From DAOTEJ01 sp035454085 (GTDB lineage Bacteria; Pseudomonadota; Gammaproteobacteria; Burkholderiales; Burkholderiaceae_F): 28,059 nt of DNA. The stretch spans positions 1-28,059 of the forward strand of contig DAOTEJ010000029.1 in assembly GCA_035454085.1 (NCBI GenBank), written 5' to 3'. A model generated the notes under the pieces. It searched no databases. It was not told where the DNA came from and saw nothing but the letters and a program-made list of their open reading frames with translations. Positions 12,994-20,118 of this stretch are shown here, piece after piece. Position 1 is the first letter of the stretch. Every line of letters starts with the position of its first letter. The position numbers and the translations under genes were made by a program.

Positions 12994-13821
12994 ATGCTCC
13001 GACCCCAGATCACCAGTGCGTCGCGCCCCCTGACCTTCGAGGTCGAGGCCGTCAACGAGCGCGGCGAGCGCGTGCCCACGCCCATCGCCGGCGAGCACCC
13101 GCTCACGCTCTATGTCGACAAGTGCGAGATCGTCACCCTCATGACGCTCGGCCAGGCGCCCGAGGCCCTGGCCATCGGCTATCTGCGCAACCAGCGCCTG
13201 ATCCAGTCGCTCGACCAGCTCGCAGCGGTGCAGGTGGATTGGGAGACCGACGCCGTGGCCGTCACCACCCGCGCCGGCATCGAGGCGCTGGAAGAGAAGA
13301 TGGCCAAGCGCACCGTGACCACCGGCTGCGGCCAGGGCACGGTGTTCGGCGACCTGATGGAGGAGATCGACGCCATCCGCCTGCGCCCCGACGTGCGCCT
13401 GACCGAAGCGTCGCTGCACGCCCTGCTCGAGCGCGTGCGCCACCACGAGACCATCTACAAGAGCGCGGGCGCGGTGCACGGCTGCGCGCTGGCCAGCAAT
13501 GCCGGGGCCGACACCGAGATCCTGATCTTCGTCGAGGACGTGGGTCGCCACAACGCGGTCGACGCCATTGCCGGGCGCATGTGGCTCGACGACATCGACG
13601 GCTCGGACAAGATCTTCTACACCACCGGCCGGCTTACCTCCGAGATGGTGATCAAGGCCGCGCAGATGGGCATTCCCTTCCTGGTCTCGCGCTCCGGCCT
13701 CACGCAGATGGGCTGGCAGATCGCGCAGCGCATCGGCATCACCATGATCGGGCGCGCGGTCGGCCGTCACTACCTGCTCTTCACCGGTGAGCAGCGCTTC
13801 GTGCCTGGGGGTGTGCAGTGA
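12994..13821 (+). CDS. fdhD: Formate dehydrogenase sulfurtransferase FdhD, single-Cys loop form
   Basis: A 275-residue cytoplasmic protein that passes sulfur from a cysteine desulfurase to the Mo/W-bis-MGD cofactor so that FdhA becomes active. Family motifs seen are GYLRNQRLI (62-70), TVTTGCGQGTVFG (107-119), HHETIYKSAGAVHGCAL, EDVGRHNAVDAIAG and FYTTGRLTSEMVIKAAQMGIPFLVSRSG. The usual CxxC catalytic loop (C121/C124 in E. coli) is C112-G-Q-G115 here, so only the first Cys is present. Length is normal (E. coli 277). It begins divergently from the fdh operon and ends overlapping mobA (GTGA), so these cofactor genes form a coupled operon. Confidence 0.96.
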   Translation: MLRPQITSASRPLTFEVEAVNERGERVPTPIAGEHPLTLYVDKCEIVTLMTLGQAPEALAIGYLRNQRLIQSLDQLAAVQVDWETDAVAVTTRAGIEALEEKMAKRTVTTGCGQGTVFGDLMEEIDAIRLRPDVRLTEASLHALLERVRHHETIYKSAGAVHGCALASNAGADTEILIFVEDVGRHNAVDAIAGRMWLDDIDGSDKIFYTTGRLTSEMVIKAAQMGIPFLVSRSGLTQMGWQIAQRIGITMIGRAVGRHYLLFTGEQRFVPGGVQ

Positions 13822-14399
13822 ACACGCAGATTTGCGGCCTGGTGCTCGCCGGCGGCCAGGGCCGGCGCATGGGCGGGGTGGACAAGGGTCTGCAGGTGCT
13901 GCGCGGCCGGCCCATGATCGAGCACGTGCTCGAGCGCCTGCGCCCCCAGGTGGGCGAGGTGCTGATCAACGCCAACCAGAACCTCGAGCGCTACGGCGCC
14001 TGGGGCTGCCCGGTGGTGACCGACGCCGTGGGCGGCTTTGCCGGGCCGCTCGCCGGCCTGCACGCCGGCATGAGGAGCACGCAGCAGCCGCTGATCCTCA
14101 CCGTGCCCTGCGACTCGCCCTTCCTGCCGCTGGACCTGGCCGCGCGGCTCGAGGCCGGCCTCGTGGCCGCGGGCGCAGATCTGGCGGTGGCCAAGACCTA
14201 CGATCAGCCTCACCCGGTCTTTGCCCTGGTGCGCACCGCGGTGCTGCCGCACCTCGAGGCCTTTCTCGCGCGCGGCGAGCGCAAGATCGACCTCTGGTAC
14301 GCCAGCCTGCGCGTCGTCGAGGTGCCCTTCGACGACCAGGAGGCCGCCTTCTCGAACATCAACACGCCGCAGGACCTCGCACGGCACGAAACGCCATGA
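13818..14399 (+). CDS. mobA: Molybdenum cofactor guanylyltransferase MobA
   Basis: A 193-residue enzyme that transfers GMP from GTP to molybdopterin, making the MGD form needed by FdhA and NasA. The nucleotide-binding start LVLAGGQGRRMGGVDKGL (8-25) is intact, followed by VTDAVGGFAGPLAGLHAGM and the metal-site PCDSPFLP; the C-terminal FSNINTPQDL is also typical. The GTG at 13818 overlaps the fdhD stop codon, and its own stop overlaps the moeA ATG (ATGA at 14396-14399). Length is normal (E. coli 194). Tight coupling with fdhD and moeA indicates synthesis in fixed proportion. MobB is encoded separately at 2669. Confidence 0.96.
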   Translation: MNTQICGLVLAGGQGRRMGGVDKGLQVLRGRPMIEHVLERLRPQVGEVLINANQNLERYGAWGCPVVTDAVGGFAGPLAGLHAGMRSTQQPLILTVPCDSPFLPLDLAARLEAGLVAAGADLAVAKTYDQPHPVFALVRTAVLPHLEAFLARGERKIDLWYASLRVVEVPFDDQEAAFSNINTPQDLARHETP

Positions 14400-15664
14400 A
14401 GCCCCTTTCGCAAGCCATCTCCTGCCTCGACGCCTACGACCCCGACGCCCTGCCGGTGGCCGACGCGCAGAAGGTGATCCGCGCCTACGCGAGTCCGGTG
14501 GTCGCCTCCGAGCGCGTGGCCGTGCGCGCCGCGCTGGGCCGCGTGCTGGCGCGCGAAGTGATCTCGCCCTTCGACGTGCCGGCGCACGACAACGCCGCCA
14601 TGGACGGCTGGGCGGTGCGCCACGCCGACCTCGCGCCCCACGGCAACACCCGCCTGCGCGAGATCGGCGCCGCCTTTGCCGGGCATCCCTTCGAGGGCAA
14701 GGTCGGCACGGGCGAGTGCGTGCGCGTGATGACCGGCGCGGTCATGCCCGCCGGCGCCGACTGCGTGGTGATCCAGGAAGTGGTGCGCATCGAGGGCGAG
14801 GACGTGGCCGTCATCCCCGCCGGGCAGCGCAAGGGCCAGCACCTGCGCTACGCGGGCGAGGACCTCAGCCGCGGCAAGGCCTGCCTCGCCGCCGGCACCC
14901 TGGTGCGGCCGGCGGAACTTGGCCTGCTCGCCTCGCTGGGCTTTGCCGAGGTCGAGGTGCGCCGTCGCCTGCGCGTGGCCTTCTTCTCCACCGGCGATGA
15001 ACTGGCCTCGATCGGCGAGCCGCTGGTGCCGGGTGCGGTCTACGACTCGAACCGCTACACGCTCTGGGCCATGCTGTCCCGCCTGGGCTGCGAATGCCTG
15101 GATCTGGGCGTGGTGCGCGACGACCCCGCGGCCCTCGAGGCCGCGCTGGCCAGCGCCGCGGCCAGCGCCGACGCGGTGATCACCACCGGCGGCGTGTCGG
15201 TGGGCGAGGCCGACTTCACCCGCGAGATCCTCGCCCGCCTGGGCGAGGCCGCGTTCTGGAAGATCGCCATGCGGCCGGGGCGCCCCATGGCCTGCGGACG
15301 CGTGGGCAATGCGCTGTTTTTCGGCCTGCCGGGCAATCCGGTGGCGGTGATGGTCACCTTCTACCAGTTCGTGCGCGAGGCCCTGCTGGTGGCGATGGGC
15401 GCCGAGGGCGCGCTCGCCGCGTTGCCGGTGCGCGTGGCCAGCCGCGACGCGCTGCGCAAGAAGCCGGGCCGCACCGAATATCAGCGCGGCGTGGTGGCCC
15501 AGGAGGCCGACGGCTCGTGGTCGGTGCGCGTCACCGGTCAGCAGGGTTCGGGCGTGCTGCGCTCGATGAGCGAGGCCAACTGCTTCATCGTGCTTGAGCA
15601 CGAACGCGGCAACGTGGCCGCGGGCGAGCTGGTGACGGTGCAGCTCTTCGAGGGGCTGGTCTAG
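14396..15664 (+). CDS. moeA: Molybdopterin molybdenumtransferase MoeA
   Basis: A 422-residue enzyme that inserts molybdate (or, in some organisms, tungstate) into adenylylated molybdopterin. Motifs in order: PAHDNAAMDGWAV (domain 1), TGAVMPAGADCVVIQE, FFSTGDEL, the nucleotide-site ITTGGVSVGEADF, and FFGLPGNPVAVMVTF. The C-terminal beta domain ends LVTVQLFEGLV. Length matches E. coli MoeA (411). The start overlaps mobA by four bases. The stop TAG (15662-15664) interlocks with the stop codon of the opposing regulator gene in the palindrome CTAG. The neighbouring tup transporter suggests tungstate as well as molybdate may be the metal handled, which the sequence alone cannot decide. Confidence 0.96.
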   Translation: MKPLSQAISCLDAYDPDALPVADAQKVIRAYASPVVASERVAVRAALGRVLAREVISPFDVPAHDNAAMDGWAVRHADLAPHGNTRLREIGAAFAGHPFEGKVGTGECVRVMTGAVMPAGADCVVIQEVVRIEGEDVAVIPAGQRKGQHLRYAGEDLSRGKACLAAGTLVRPAELGLLASLGFAEVEVRRRLRVAFFSTGDELASIGEPLVPGAVYDSNRYTLWAMLSRLGCECLDLGVVRDDPAALEAALASAAASADAVITTGGVSVGEADFTREILARLGEAAFWKIAMRPGRPMACGRVGNALFFGLPGNPVAVMVTFYQFVREALLVAMGAEGALAALPVRVASRDALRKKPGRTEYQRGVVAQEADGSWSVRVTGQQGSGVLRSMSEANCFIVLEHERGNVAAGELVTVQLFEGLV

Positions 15665-16758
15665 CGCGGCTTGCGCGCGCGCGGCGACCACCACGCGAAG
15701 ACCTCGCGCGGGGCCACGACCTCGCCGCCCCGGCCGGGCATATAGCCCGGTAGCCGCTCCAACTGCGCGCGCCAGGCGGCACTGCGCAGCACCGCCAGCA
15801 GGGCCTGCATGCCGGGGCTCGCCAGATCGGCGCGATCGCACACCAGCCAGTAGTCCTCCACGGCCAGGGGCAAGAAATCCAGGCCCGCGCCGCGCGCCGC
15901 GACCTCGATGCACAGGCCCGCGTCCGCCGCGCCCGCCGCGACCGACTGCGCCACGGCCGCGTGCGACGGTTCGATGCGCTCGTAGCCGTCGAGCTGCGCG
16001 GGCGCCAGGCCCGCGCCGTGCATCAGCTCATCGAGCAGCAGGCGGGTGCCGGCTTCCGGCGGCCGATTCACGTAGCGGGCACGGCGACTGGCGAGGTCGC
16101 GCAGCGTGCGCAGACCCAGCGGATTGCCGGGCGCCACGGCCAGTCCTTGGGTGCGTTGGGCGAAGCCGACCAGCACCTGGCGCGCCGGATCGAGCAAGGG
16201 TTTGTAGCGGCGCTCGGCCGGGCTGCCGCCAGGTGCGCCGGGCAGCGCGTGAAAGCCGGCCACACGGCAACGCCCCTGCTTGAGCGCAGTCAGCGCCTCG
16301 ACGCTGCCGCAGAAGTCGATGTCGAGGAACAGGCGCGAGGGCGCGCAGGCCTCGCGCAGGTGGCCCAGGGCCTCGTCGTGGCTGGCCGCCATCGCGAGCA
16401 GGTGCGCGTGTTCGTCCAGCGCGGTCGCGAAGGCCAGTTCGAGGTCCGCCTGCAGGCGGCTGATCTGCGGCGCGAGGCGGGCCTGGGCCAGGTGCTCGGC
16501 AAGCAGCAGACGCTCGCCGAACTCGGTCAGGCGGGCCGGCTGGCCCTTGTCCCACACGATCAGCCCGTGGCCCAGCGTGCCCTCCCAGCGCTTGAGCTCG
16601 CCCCACACGTGGCGGTACGACAGGCCCAGCCGCTTGGCCGCGCCCGAGATCGAGCCCGATGCGCGCACCGCGGCCAGCAGCTCGATCAGCGCGTTGCGCA
16701 GCCGCGGGGTCGCGTGGCGCTCGGCTGCGAGTGCATAGGCAAGCTCGATCTTGTGCAT
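15661..16758 (-). CDS. ModE-HTH regulator with substrate-binding-like domain (TunR-like)
   Basis: A 365-residue predicted transcription factor. Residues 20-90 form a ModE/LysR-type winged helix (ALIELLAAVRASGSISGAAK, then LGLSYRHVWGELKRWE). Instead of the ModE molybdate-binding TOBE domains, the C-terminal 230 residues resemble a periplasmic-binding-protein fold (PF12727 type), with GAPGGSPAERRY, GTRLLLDELM and a QSVAAGAADAGLCIE block. Related ModE-HTH proteins such as TunR of sulfate reducers respond to tungstate or molybdate. It is divergent from tupBCA across 139 bases, so repression or activation of tup and perhaps of fdh is the natural inference. An alternative is sensing of the cofactor itself. 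Confidence 0.88.
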   Translation of the reverse strand: MHKIELAYALAAERHATPRLRNALIELLAAVRASGSISGAAKRLGLSYRHVWGELKRWEGTLGHGLIVWDKGQPARLTEFGERLLLAEHLAQARLAPQISRLQADLELAFATALDEHAHLLAMAASHDEALGHLREACAPSRLFLDIDFCGSVEALTALKQGRCRVAGFHALPGAPGGSPAERRYKPLLDPARQVLVGFAQRTQGLAVAPGNPLGLRTLRDLASRRARYVNRPPEAGTRLLLDELMHGAGLAPAQLDGYERIEPSHAAVAQSVAAGAADAGLCIEVAARGAGLDFLPLAVEDYWLVCDRADLASPGMQALLAVLRSAAWRAQLERLPGYMPGRGGEVVAPREVFAWWSPRARKPR

Positions 16759-16810
16759 GGCGCGAGTGTGCCTCAGGCCGGGCGCCCGCTTGCGCTCGGC
16801 CAGCGCGCCA

Positions 16811-16832
16811 CCTATGCAAGCGCCTGCCTATC
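16811..16832. promoter_or_regulatory. Imperfect 22-bp dyad in the regulator-tupB gap, candidate operator
   Basis: The half sites CCTATGCAAGC (16811-16821) and GCCTGCCTATC (16822-16832) are imperfect inverted repeats (7 of 11 positions pair), with TA, GCA and GC conserved in each arm. The CCTAT words are also direct repeats 16 bases apart. The dyad is centred midway between the divergent regulator and tupB starts, the usual place for an autoregulating operator. Confidence 0.35.
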
Positions 16833-16897
16833 GCGCCCCTGCCCGGCGTCTGCGAGCATGGCCCATGAGCCTCGCTGCCCCCTGACCTCCGCCCCAC

Positions 16898-17635
16898 TTG
16901 AACACCTTCTCCGACGCCCTGCTCTCCGCCCTGCAACTGATTGCCGGGATGGATCCGGGCCTGCTCACGGTGGTGGGCCGTTCGCTCGCCGTGAGCGGCC
17001 TGGCCACGCTGATCGCCTGCGCCCTGGGTCTCGCGGCCGGGGCGTGGCTCGCGGTGGCGCGCTTTGCCGGGCGGGGCGCCGTGCTCACCTTGCTCAACAC
17101 CCTGCTCGCCGTGCCCTCGGTGGTGGTGGGGCTGGTCGTGTATCTGCTCCTGTCGCGCTCCGGCCCGCTGGGCTTCCTGGGGTGGCTGTTCTCCTTCCAG
17201 GCCATGGTGCTGGCCCAGGCCGTGCTGGTGCTGCCGGTGGTGCTTGCGCTCACGCGTCAGGTGATCGAGGACGCCGAGCGCGCTCATGGCGAGCAGATCG
17301 CCTCGCTCGGTGCCGGACGGCTCGCGCGCGGACTGCTGCTCGCCTTCGACGAGCGCTACGCCCTGCTCACCGTGGTGCTCGCCGCCTTTGGCCGCGCCAT
17401 CTCGGAGGTGGGGGCGGTGATGATCGTGGGCGGCAACATCGAGGGCTACACGCGGGTGATGACCACCACCATCGCCCTCGAGACCAGCAAGGGCGACCTG
17501 CCGCTCGCGCTGGCCCTGGGCATCGTGCTGCTGACGGTCGTGCTGTTGCTCAACGTGCTGATCGGGCGCGTGCGCGTCTGGCGCGAGCGCGTCGATGGCG
17601 GGGCGCTGGGTGCGGCGCGCGCGGCGGCGGCATGA
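16898..17635 (+). CDS. tupB: Tungstate ABC transporter permease TupB
   Basis: A 245-residue inner-membrane permease with about six hydrophobic segments. The cytoplasmic coupling-loop signature is the stretch from EQIASLGAGRLARGLLLAF to AFGRAISEVGAVMIVGGNI, typical of the TupB/WtpB/ModB group, and NIEGYTRVMTTTIALETSKGD is characteristic of TupB. The start is TTG at 16898: an in-frame stop lies at 16883-16885 and the next ATG (16949) would remove the first 17 residues that TupB proteins normally have. The stop overlaps the tupC ATG (ATGA). With TupC and TupA it imports tungstate at high affinity. Confidence 0.92.
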   Translation: MNTFSDALLSALQLIAGMDPGLLTVVGRSLAVSGLATLIACALGLAAGAWLAVARFAGRGAVLTLLNTLLAVPSVVVGLVVYLLLSRSGPLGFLGWLFSFQAMVLAQAVLVLPVVLALTRQVIEDAERAHGEQIASLGAGRLARGLLLAFDERYALLTVVLAAFGRAISEVGAVMIVGGNIEGYTRVMTTTIALETSKGDLPLALALGIVLLTVVLLLNVLIGRVRVWRERVDGGALGAARAAAA

Positions 17636-18372
17636 GGGGCGAGATGACCAAGCTCGCGCAAACGGACCTGGCGGCGACTTCGCGCGTGTATGCGCTCGGC
17701 CGCGCCGGCGTGCGCTTCGGCGCGGTGACGGCGCTCGATGAGGTCACGCTCGAGGTGCGCGCCGGCGAGCGCGTGGCCCTGGTGGGTGACAACGGCTGCG
17801 GCAAGACCACGCTGCTGCGCCTGCTGCACGGACTGATCGAGTCCAGCGCCGGCCAGGTGTCGCGCCCGCCGCGCGCGCGTCAGGCCATGCTCTTCCAGCG
17901 GCCCCATGTGCTGCGTGCCGGTGCCCTGGCCAACGTGGCGCTGGGTCTGTGGCTGCGCGGCGTGCCCTGGCGCGAGGCGCGTGAGCGGGGCCGCGCGGCC
18001 CTGGGTCGCGTGGGACTGGCCGATCTGGCGGGGCGCAACGCCCGCGCGCTGTCGGGCGGCCAGCAGCAGCGCGTCGCGCTGGCGCGCGCCTGGGCGCTCG
18101 CGCCCCAGGCCTTGCTGCTCGACGAGCCGACCGCCAGTCTGGACCCCGGTGCGCGGCGCGAGGTTGAGGGCTTGATCGCCGAGTTCGGCCGCGAGCCCGG
18201 CATGACCCTCGTGTTCAGCAGCCATCACCTCGCGCAGGTGCGCCGGCTCGCCACGCGCGTGATCTACCTGGAGTCCGGCCGCGTGCTGGCCGATCTGCCC
18301 GTCACCGAATTCTTCCAGGGGAGCCGGCTGCCGCCCGAGGCCCGCCTCTTCCTCCAAGGAGAGCTGCCATGA
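17632..18372 (+). CDS. tupC: Tungstate ABC transporter ATP-binding protein TupC
   Basis: A 246-residue ATPase that drives TupB. Walker A is GDNGCGKTT, the Q-loop lies in MLFQRPHVL, the signature is LSGGQQQR, Walker B is LLLDEPTASLDP and the H-loop His is in VFSSHHL. The C-terminal extension of ModC (molybdate-binding domain) is absent, as in TupC. Two starts are possible: the ATG at 17632, overlapping the tupB stop, or the ATG at 17644 with GAGGGG just before it; the difference is four residues. The frame is open for 1.6 kb upstream, but that is shadow coding opposite the regulator. The stop overlaps the tupA ATG. Confidence 0.94.
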   Translation: MRGEMTKLAQTDLAATSRVYALGRAGVRFGAVTALDEVTLEVRAGERVALVGDNGCGKTTLLRLLHGLIESSAGQVSRPPRARQAMLFQRPHVLRAGALANVALGLWLRGVPWREARERGRAALGRVGLADLAGRNARALSGGQQQRVALARAWALAPQALLLDEPTASLDPGARREVEGLIAEFGREPGMTLVFSSHHLAQVRRLATRVIYLESGRVLADLPVTEFFQGSRLPPEARLFLQGELP

Positions 18373-19184
18373 AGACTGCACGCATCGTCCGTGCCCTGGT
18401 TGCGCTGCCCCTGCTGGCCTGCGCCGCGGCGGCGGCAGCCCAGAGCATCACCGTGGCCTCCACCACCTCCACCGAGCAGTCGGGCTTGTTCTCGCACCTG
18501 CTGCCCGAGGCCAGAAAGGCCACCGGGTTGGAAGTGAAGGTGGTGGCCCTGGGCACCGGGCAGGCGCTCGACCTGGCACGCCGCGGCGACGCCGACGTGG
18601 TCTTCGTTCACGACCAGCCCGCCGAGGAGAAGTTCGTCGCCGAGGGCTATGGACTCAAGCGCCAGCCGGTGATGGTCAACGACTTCGTCATCGTCGGCCC
18701 GCGCAACGATCCGGCCGGCGCCAAGGGCAAGGATGTGACCGCGGCGCTGGGCAAGATCGCCGCGGCCAACGCACCCTTCGTTTCGCGCGGCGACAAGAGC
18801 GGCACGCACGCCGCCGAGACCCGCTACTGGGCGGCCGCGGGCCTGGCCGACAAGAAGGGCGCGGGCTACCGCGAGTGCGGCTGCGGCATGGGGCCGGCGC
18901 TGAACATGGCCTCGTCGGCCAATGCCTACGCGCTCACCGATCGCGGCACCTGGCTTGCGTTCAAGAACCGCGGTGATCTGGCCGTGCTGGTCGAGGGCGA
19001 CCAGCGCCTGTTCAACCAGTACGGCGTGATCGTGGTCAATCCGGCCAGGCACCCGCACGTCAAGCAGGCCGAGGCGCAGAAGTTCGTCGACTGGCTGGTC
19101 TCGCCCGCCGGCCAGGCCGCGATTGCCGCCTACAAGATCAACGGCGAACAGCTCTTCTTCCCCAACGCCAATAGCGCGCGCTGA
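18369..19184 (+). CDS. tupA: Tungstate-binding periplasmic protein TupA
   Basis: A 271-residue substrate-binding protein with a Sec signal peptide (about residues 1-25). The oxyanion-binding start VASTTSTEQSGLF is the TupA counterpart of the TTTS motif, followed by ALGTGQALDLARRGDADVVFVHD, SRGDKSGTHAAE and MASSANAYALTDRGTWL, all diagnostic of TupA rather than ModA. Two Cys in RECGCGMG are unusual in this place, where Gly-rich sequence is common. The gene order here is B-C-A, whereas many tup operons start with A. No molybdate-specific modABC is seen in the window, so TupA is the only metal-oxyanion receptor visible for FdhA and NasA. Confidence 0.95.
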   Translation: MKTARIVRALVALPLLACAAAAAAQSITVASTTSTEQSGLFSHLLPEARKATGLEVKVVALGTGQALDLARRGDADVVFVHDQPAEEKFVAEGYGLKRQPVMVNDFVIVGPRNDPAGAKGKDVTAALGKIAAANAPFVSRGDKSGTHAAETRYWAAAGLADKKGAGYRECGCGMGPALNMASSANAYALTDRGTWLAFKNRGDLAVLVEGDQRLFNQYGVIVVNPARHPHVKQAEAQKFVDWLVSPAGQAAIAAYKINGEQLFFPNANSAR

Positions 19185-19245
19185 GCGAGCCCGCTCGGGC
19201 GGGCCCGCAGGCCAAGTGCGTCCGGCTCTGGCCTCGCGCAAAAGG

Positions 19246-19271
19246 AAAACACCCGCCACGCGGGCGGGTGT
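19246..19271 (-). terminator. Rho-independent terminator of the PEP-CTERM gene
   Basis: A perfect 9-bp stem ACACCCGCC (19249-19257) with GGCGGGTGT (19263-19271) around a 5-base loop. On the minus strand it is followed by UUUU (plus-strand A at 19246-19249). It lies 20 bases past the stop codon of the gene ending at 19292. It may also stop tupA transcripts arriving from the other side, though that side lacks a U run. Confidence 0.75.
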
Positions 19272-19291
19272 CGGGCCGATACGGCGTGCGC

Positions 19292-20005
19292 TCAGGCGCG
19301 GCGGCGACGGCTGGTGGCCAGACCGGCAAGCGCCAGCCCCAGCAACGCCAGTGTGGTGGGCTCGGGGACGGAGGAGACGCGACTGACCGTGCCGTTGATG
19401 AAGGCAATTTCGCAGGGCGACGAGGAGCCGCCGTCGCTCGAGATGCCGACGCAGATCTCGAAGACCCGCGTGCCCCAGCTCAGCATGCCGGGTGGCGGCA
19501 GAGCGGGCAGGAAGCGGCCGTCGGTCACGACGCTCAGATCCTCCGGTCCGCGCAGGATCAGGGCGATCGAACCCAACTCTCCCGTTTCGCCGTCAAAGTT
19601 CGAACCGGACCAGGTGTAGCCGTCCACGATCACGCCAGAGCCACTCGGGTCCGGCGCGTTGTTGCGGACAATGACAGTGTCGCGGCTGGGCGTGGTGTCG
19701 AAGGCCGAGAAGGACTTGCTGCCCAGTTGCAGGCTGGTGAAGGTCAGCTGTGCCCCTGTGCCGTTGTGACGGCAGACGGTGTTGGTGCCGCCCGTGCCGC
19801 ACCCCGCTGGGTTGGTGACCGGCGCCGCGGTGTCGAAAGTCAGGATCACGCTGAACGCGTCCCCGGCGGCGACGCCCGCGATTTCCGAGGCCGTGCCCGA
19901 GACCGCGTTCAGCGTGCCCCCGAAGGTCCACGACACCAGCGCGGCGTGCGCGGCGATCGGCCCCATCAGCAGGCTCAGCAACAGCAGTTTGCCCTTGATC
20001 TTCAT
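19292..20005 (-). CDS. PEP-CTERM sorting domain protein
   Basis: A 237-residue exported protein of unknown function. It has a Sec signal peptide (1-21, cleaved near AHA|A), a beta-rich body with TWSGSNFDGETGELGSIAL-type repeats of Gly, Ser and Thr, and two likely disulfide pairs (Cys in NPAGCGTGGTNTVC and in FEICVG...SSPCEI). The C-terminus is a classic PEP-CTERM tail: VPEP, a hydrophobic helix, then SRRRRA. Exosortase is known to cleave such tails and send the protein to the cell surface in exopolysaccharide-making bacteria, so an exosortase should be encoded elsewhere. The ATG at 20005 has AAGGA about 8 bases upstream; a longer open frame to 20080 lacks a signal peptide at its start. A sigma-54 promoter candidate lies 75 bases upstream. 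Confidence 0.93.
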   Translation of the reverse strand: MKIKGKLLLLSLLMGPIAAHAALVSWTFGGTLNAVSGTASEIAGVAAGDAFSVILTFDTAAPVTNPAGCGTGGTNTVCRHNGTGAQLTFTSLQLGSKSFSAFDTTPSRDTVIVRNNAPDPSGSGVIVDGYTWSGSNFDGETGELGSIALILRGPEDLSVVTDGRFLPALPPPGMLSWGTRVFEICVGISSDGGSSSPCEIAFINGTVSRVSSVPEPTTLALLGLALAGLATSRRRRA

Positions 20006-20079
20006 GGAGCTTTCCTTGGCACGGAGTTTTTGGACCGGCCGCGCCAAAACGCGCAGCGGCCGAGGTGAGCGCGAACACA

Positions 20080-20096
20080 AGCAGGATGCGTGCCTA
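20080..20096 (-). promoter_or_regulatory. Sigma-54 (RpoN) promoter candidate for the PEP-CTERM gene
   Basis: On the minus strand the sequence reads AGGCACG, four bases (CATC), then CTGCT. It matches the consensus TGGCACG-N4-TTGCW at all but two positions, with the essential GG (20094-20093) and GC (20082-20081) exactly 10 bases apart. The predicted start is near 20069, giving a leader of about 64 bases. PEP-CTERM genes in this lineage are often associated with the PrsK/PrsR sigma-54 regulators. Confidence 0.6.
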
Positions 20097-20098
20097 TC

Positions 20099-20118
20099 TT
20101 GGAAATCCGTTGGAAATC
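20099..20118. repeat. Tandem 9-base direct repeat next to the sigma-54 site
   Basis: TTGGAAATC occurs at 20099-20107 and again at 20110-20118, a period of 11 bases, close to one helical turn. The first copy begins 5 bases upstream of the -24 GG element. Placed on the same face of the DNA, the copies could bind a regulator; alternatively they are an AT-rich upstream element. Confidence 0.6.

Noticed and set aside
15961..17631. Long upstream extension of the tupC frame
   Set aside because: It lies opposite the regulator and in another frame of tupB; TupC family similarity begins only after 17632.
20016..20031. Plus-strand TTGGCACGG followed by a T-run, resembling a second sigma-54 promoter
   Set aside because: The -12 GC is absent (the position reads TTTTG), and it would fire away from the PEP-CTERM gene, far from the crotonase start.
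20091..20098. Third copy of TGCCTATC, resembling the word shared by the tup and fdh gaps
   Set aside because: It is only 8 bases, lacks the flanks and overlaps the sigma-54 -24 element, so it is probably coincidence.
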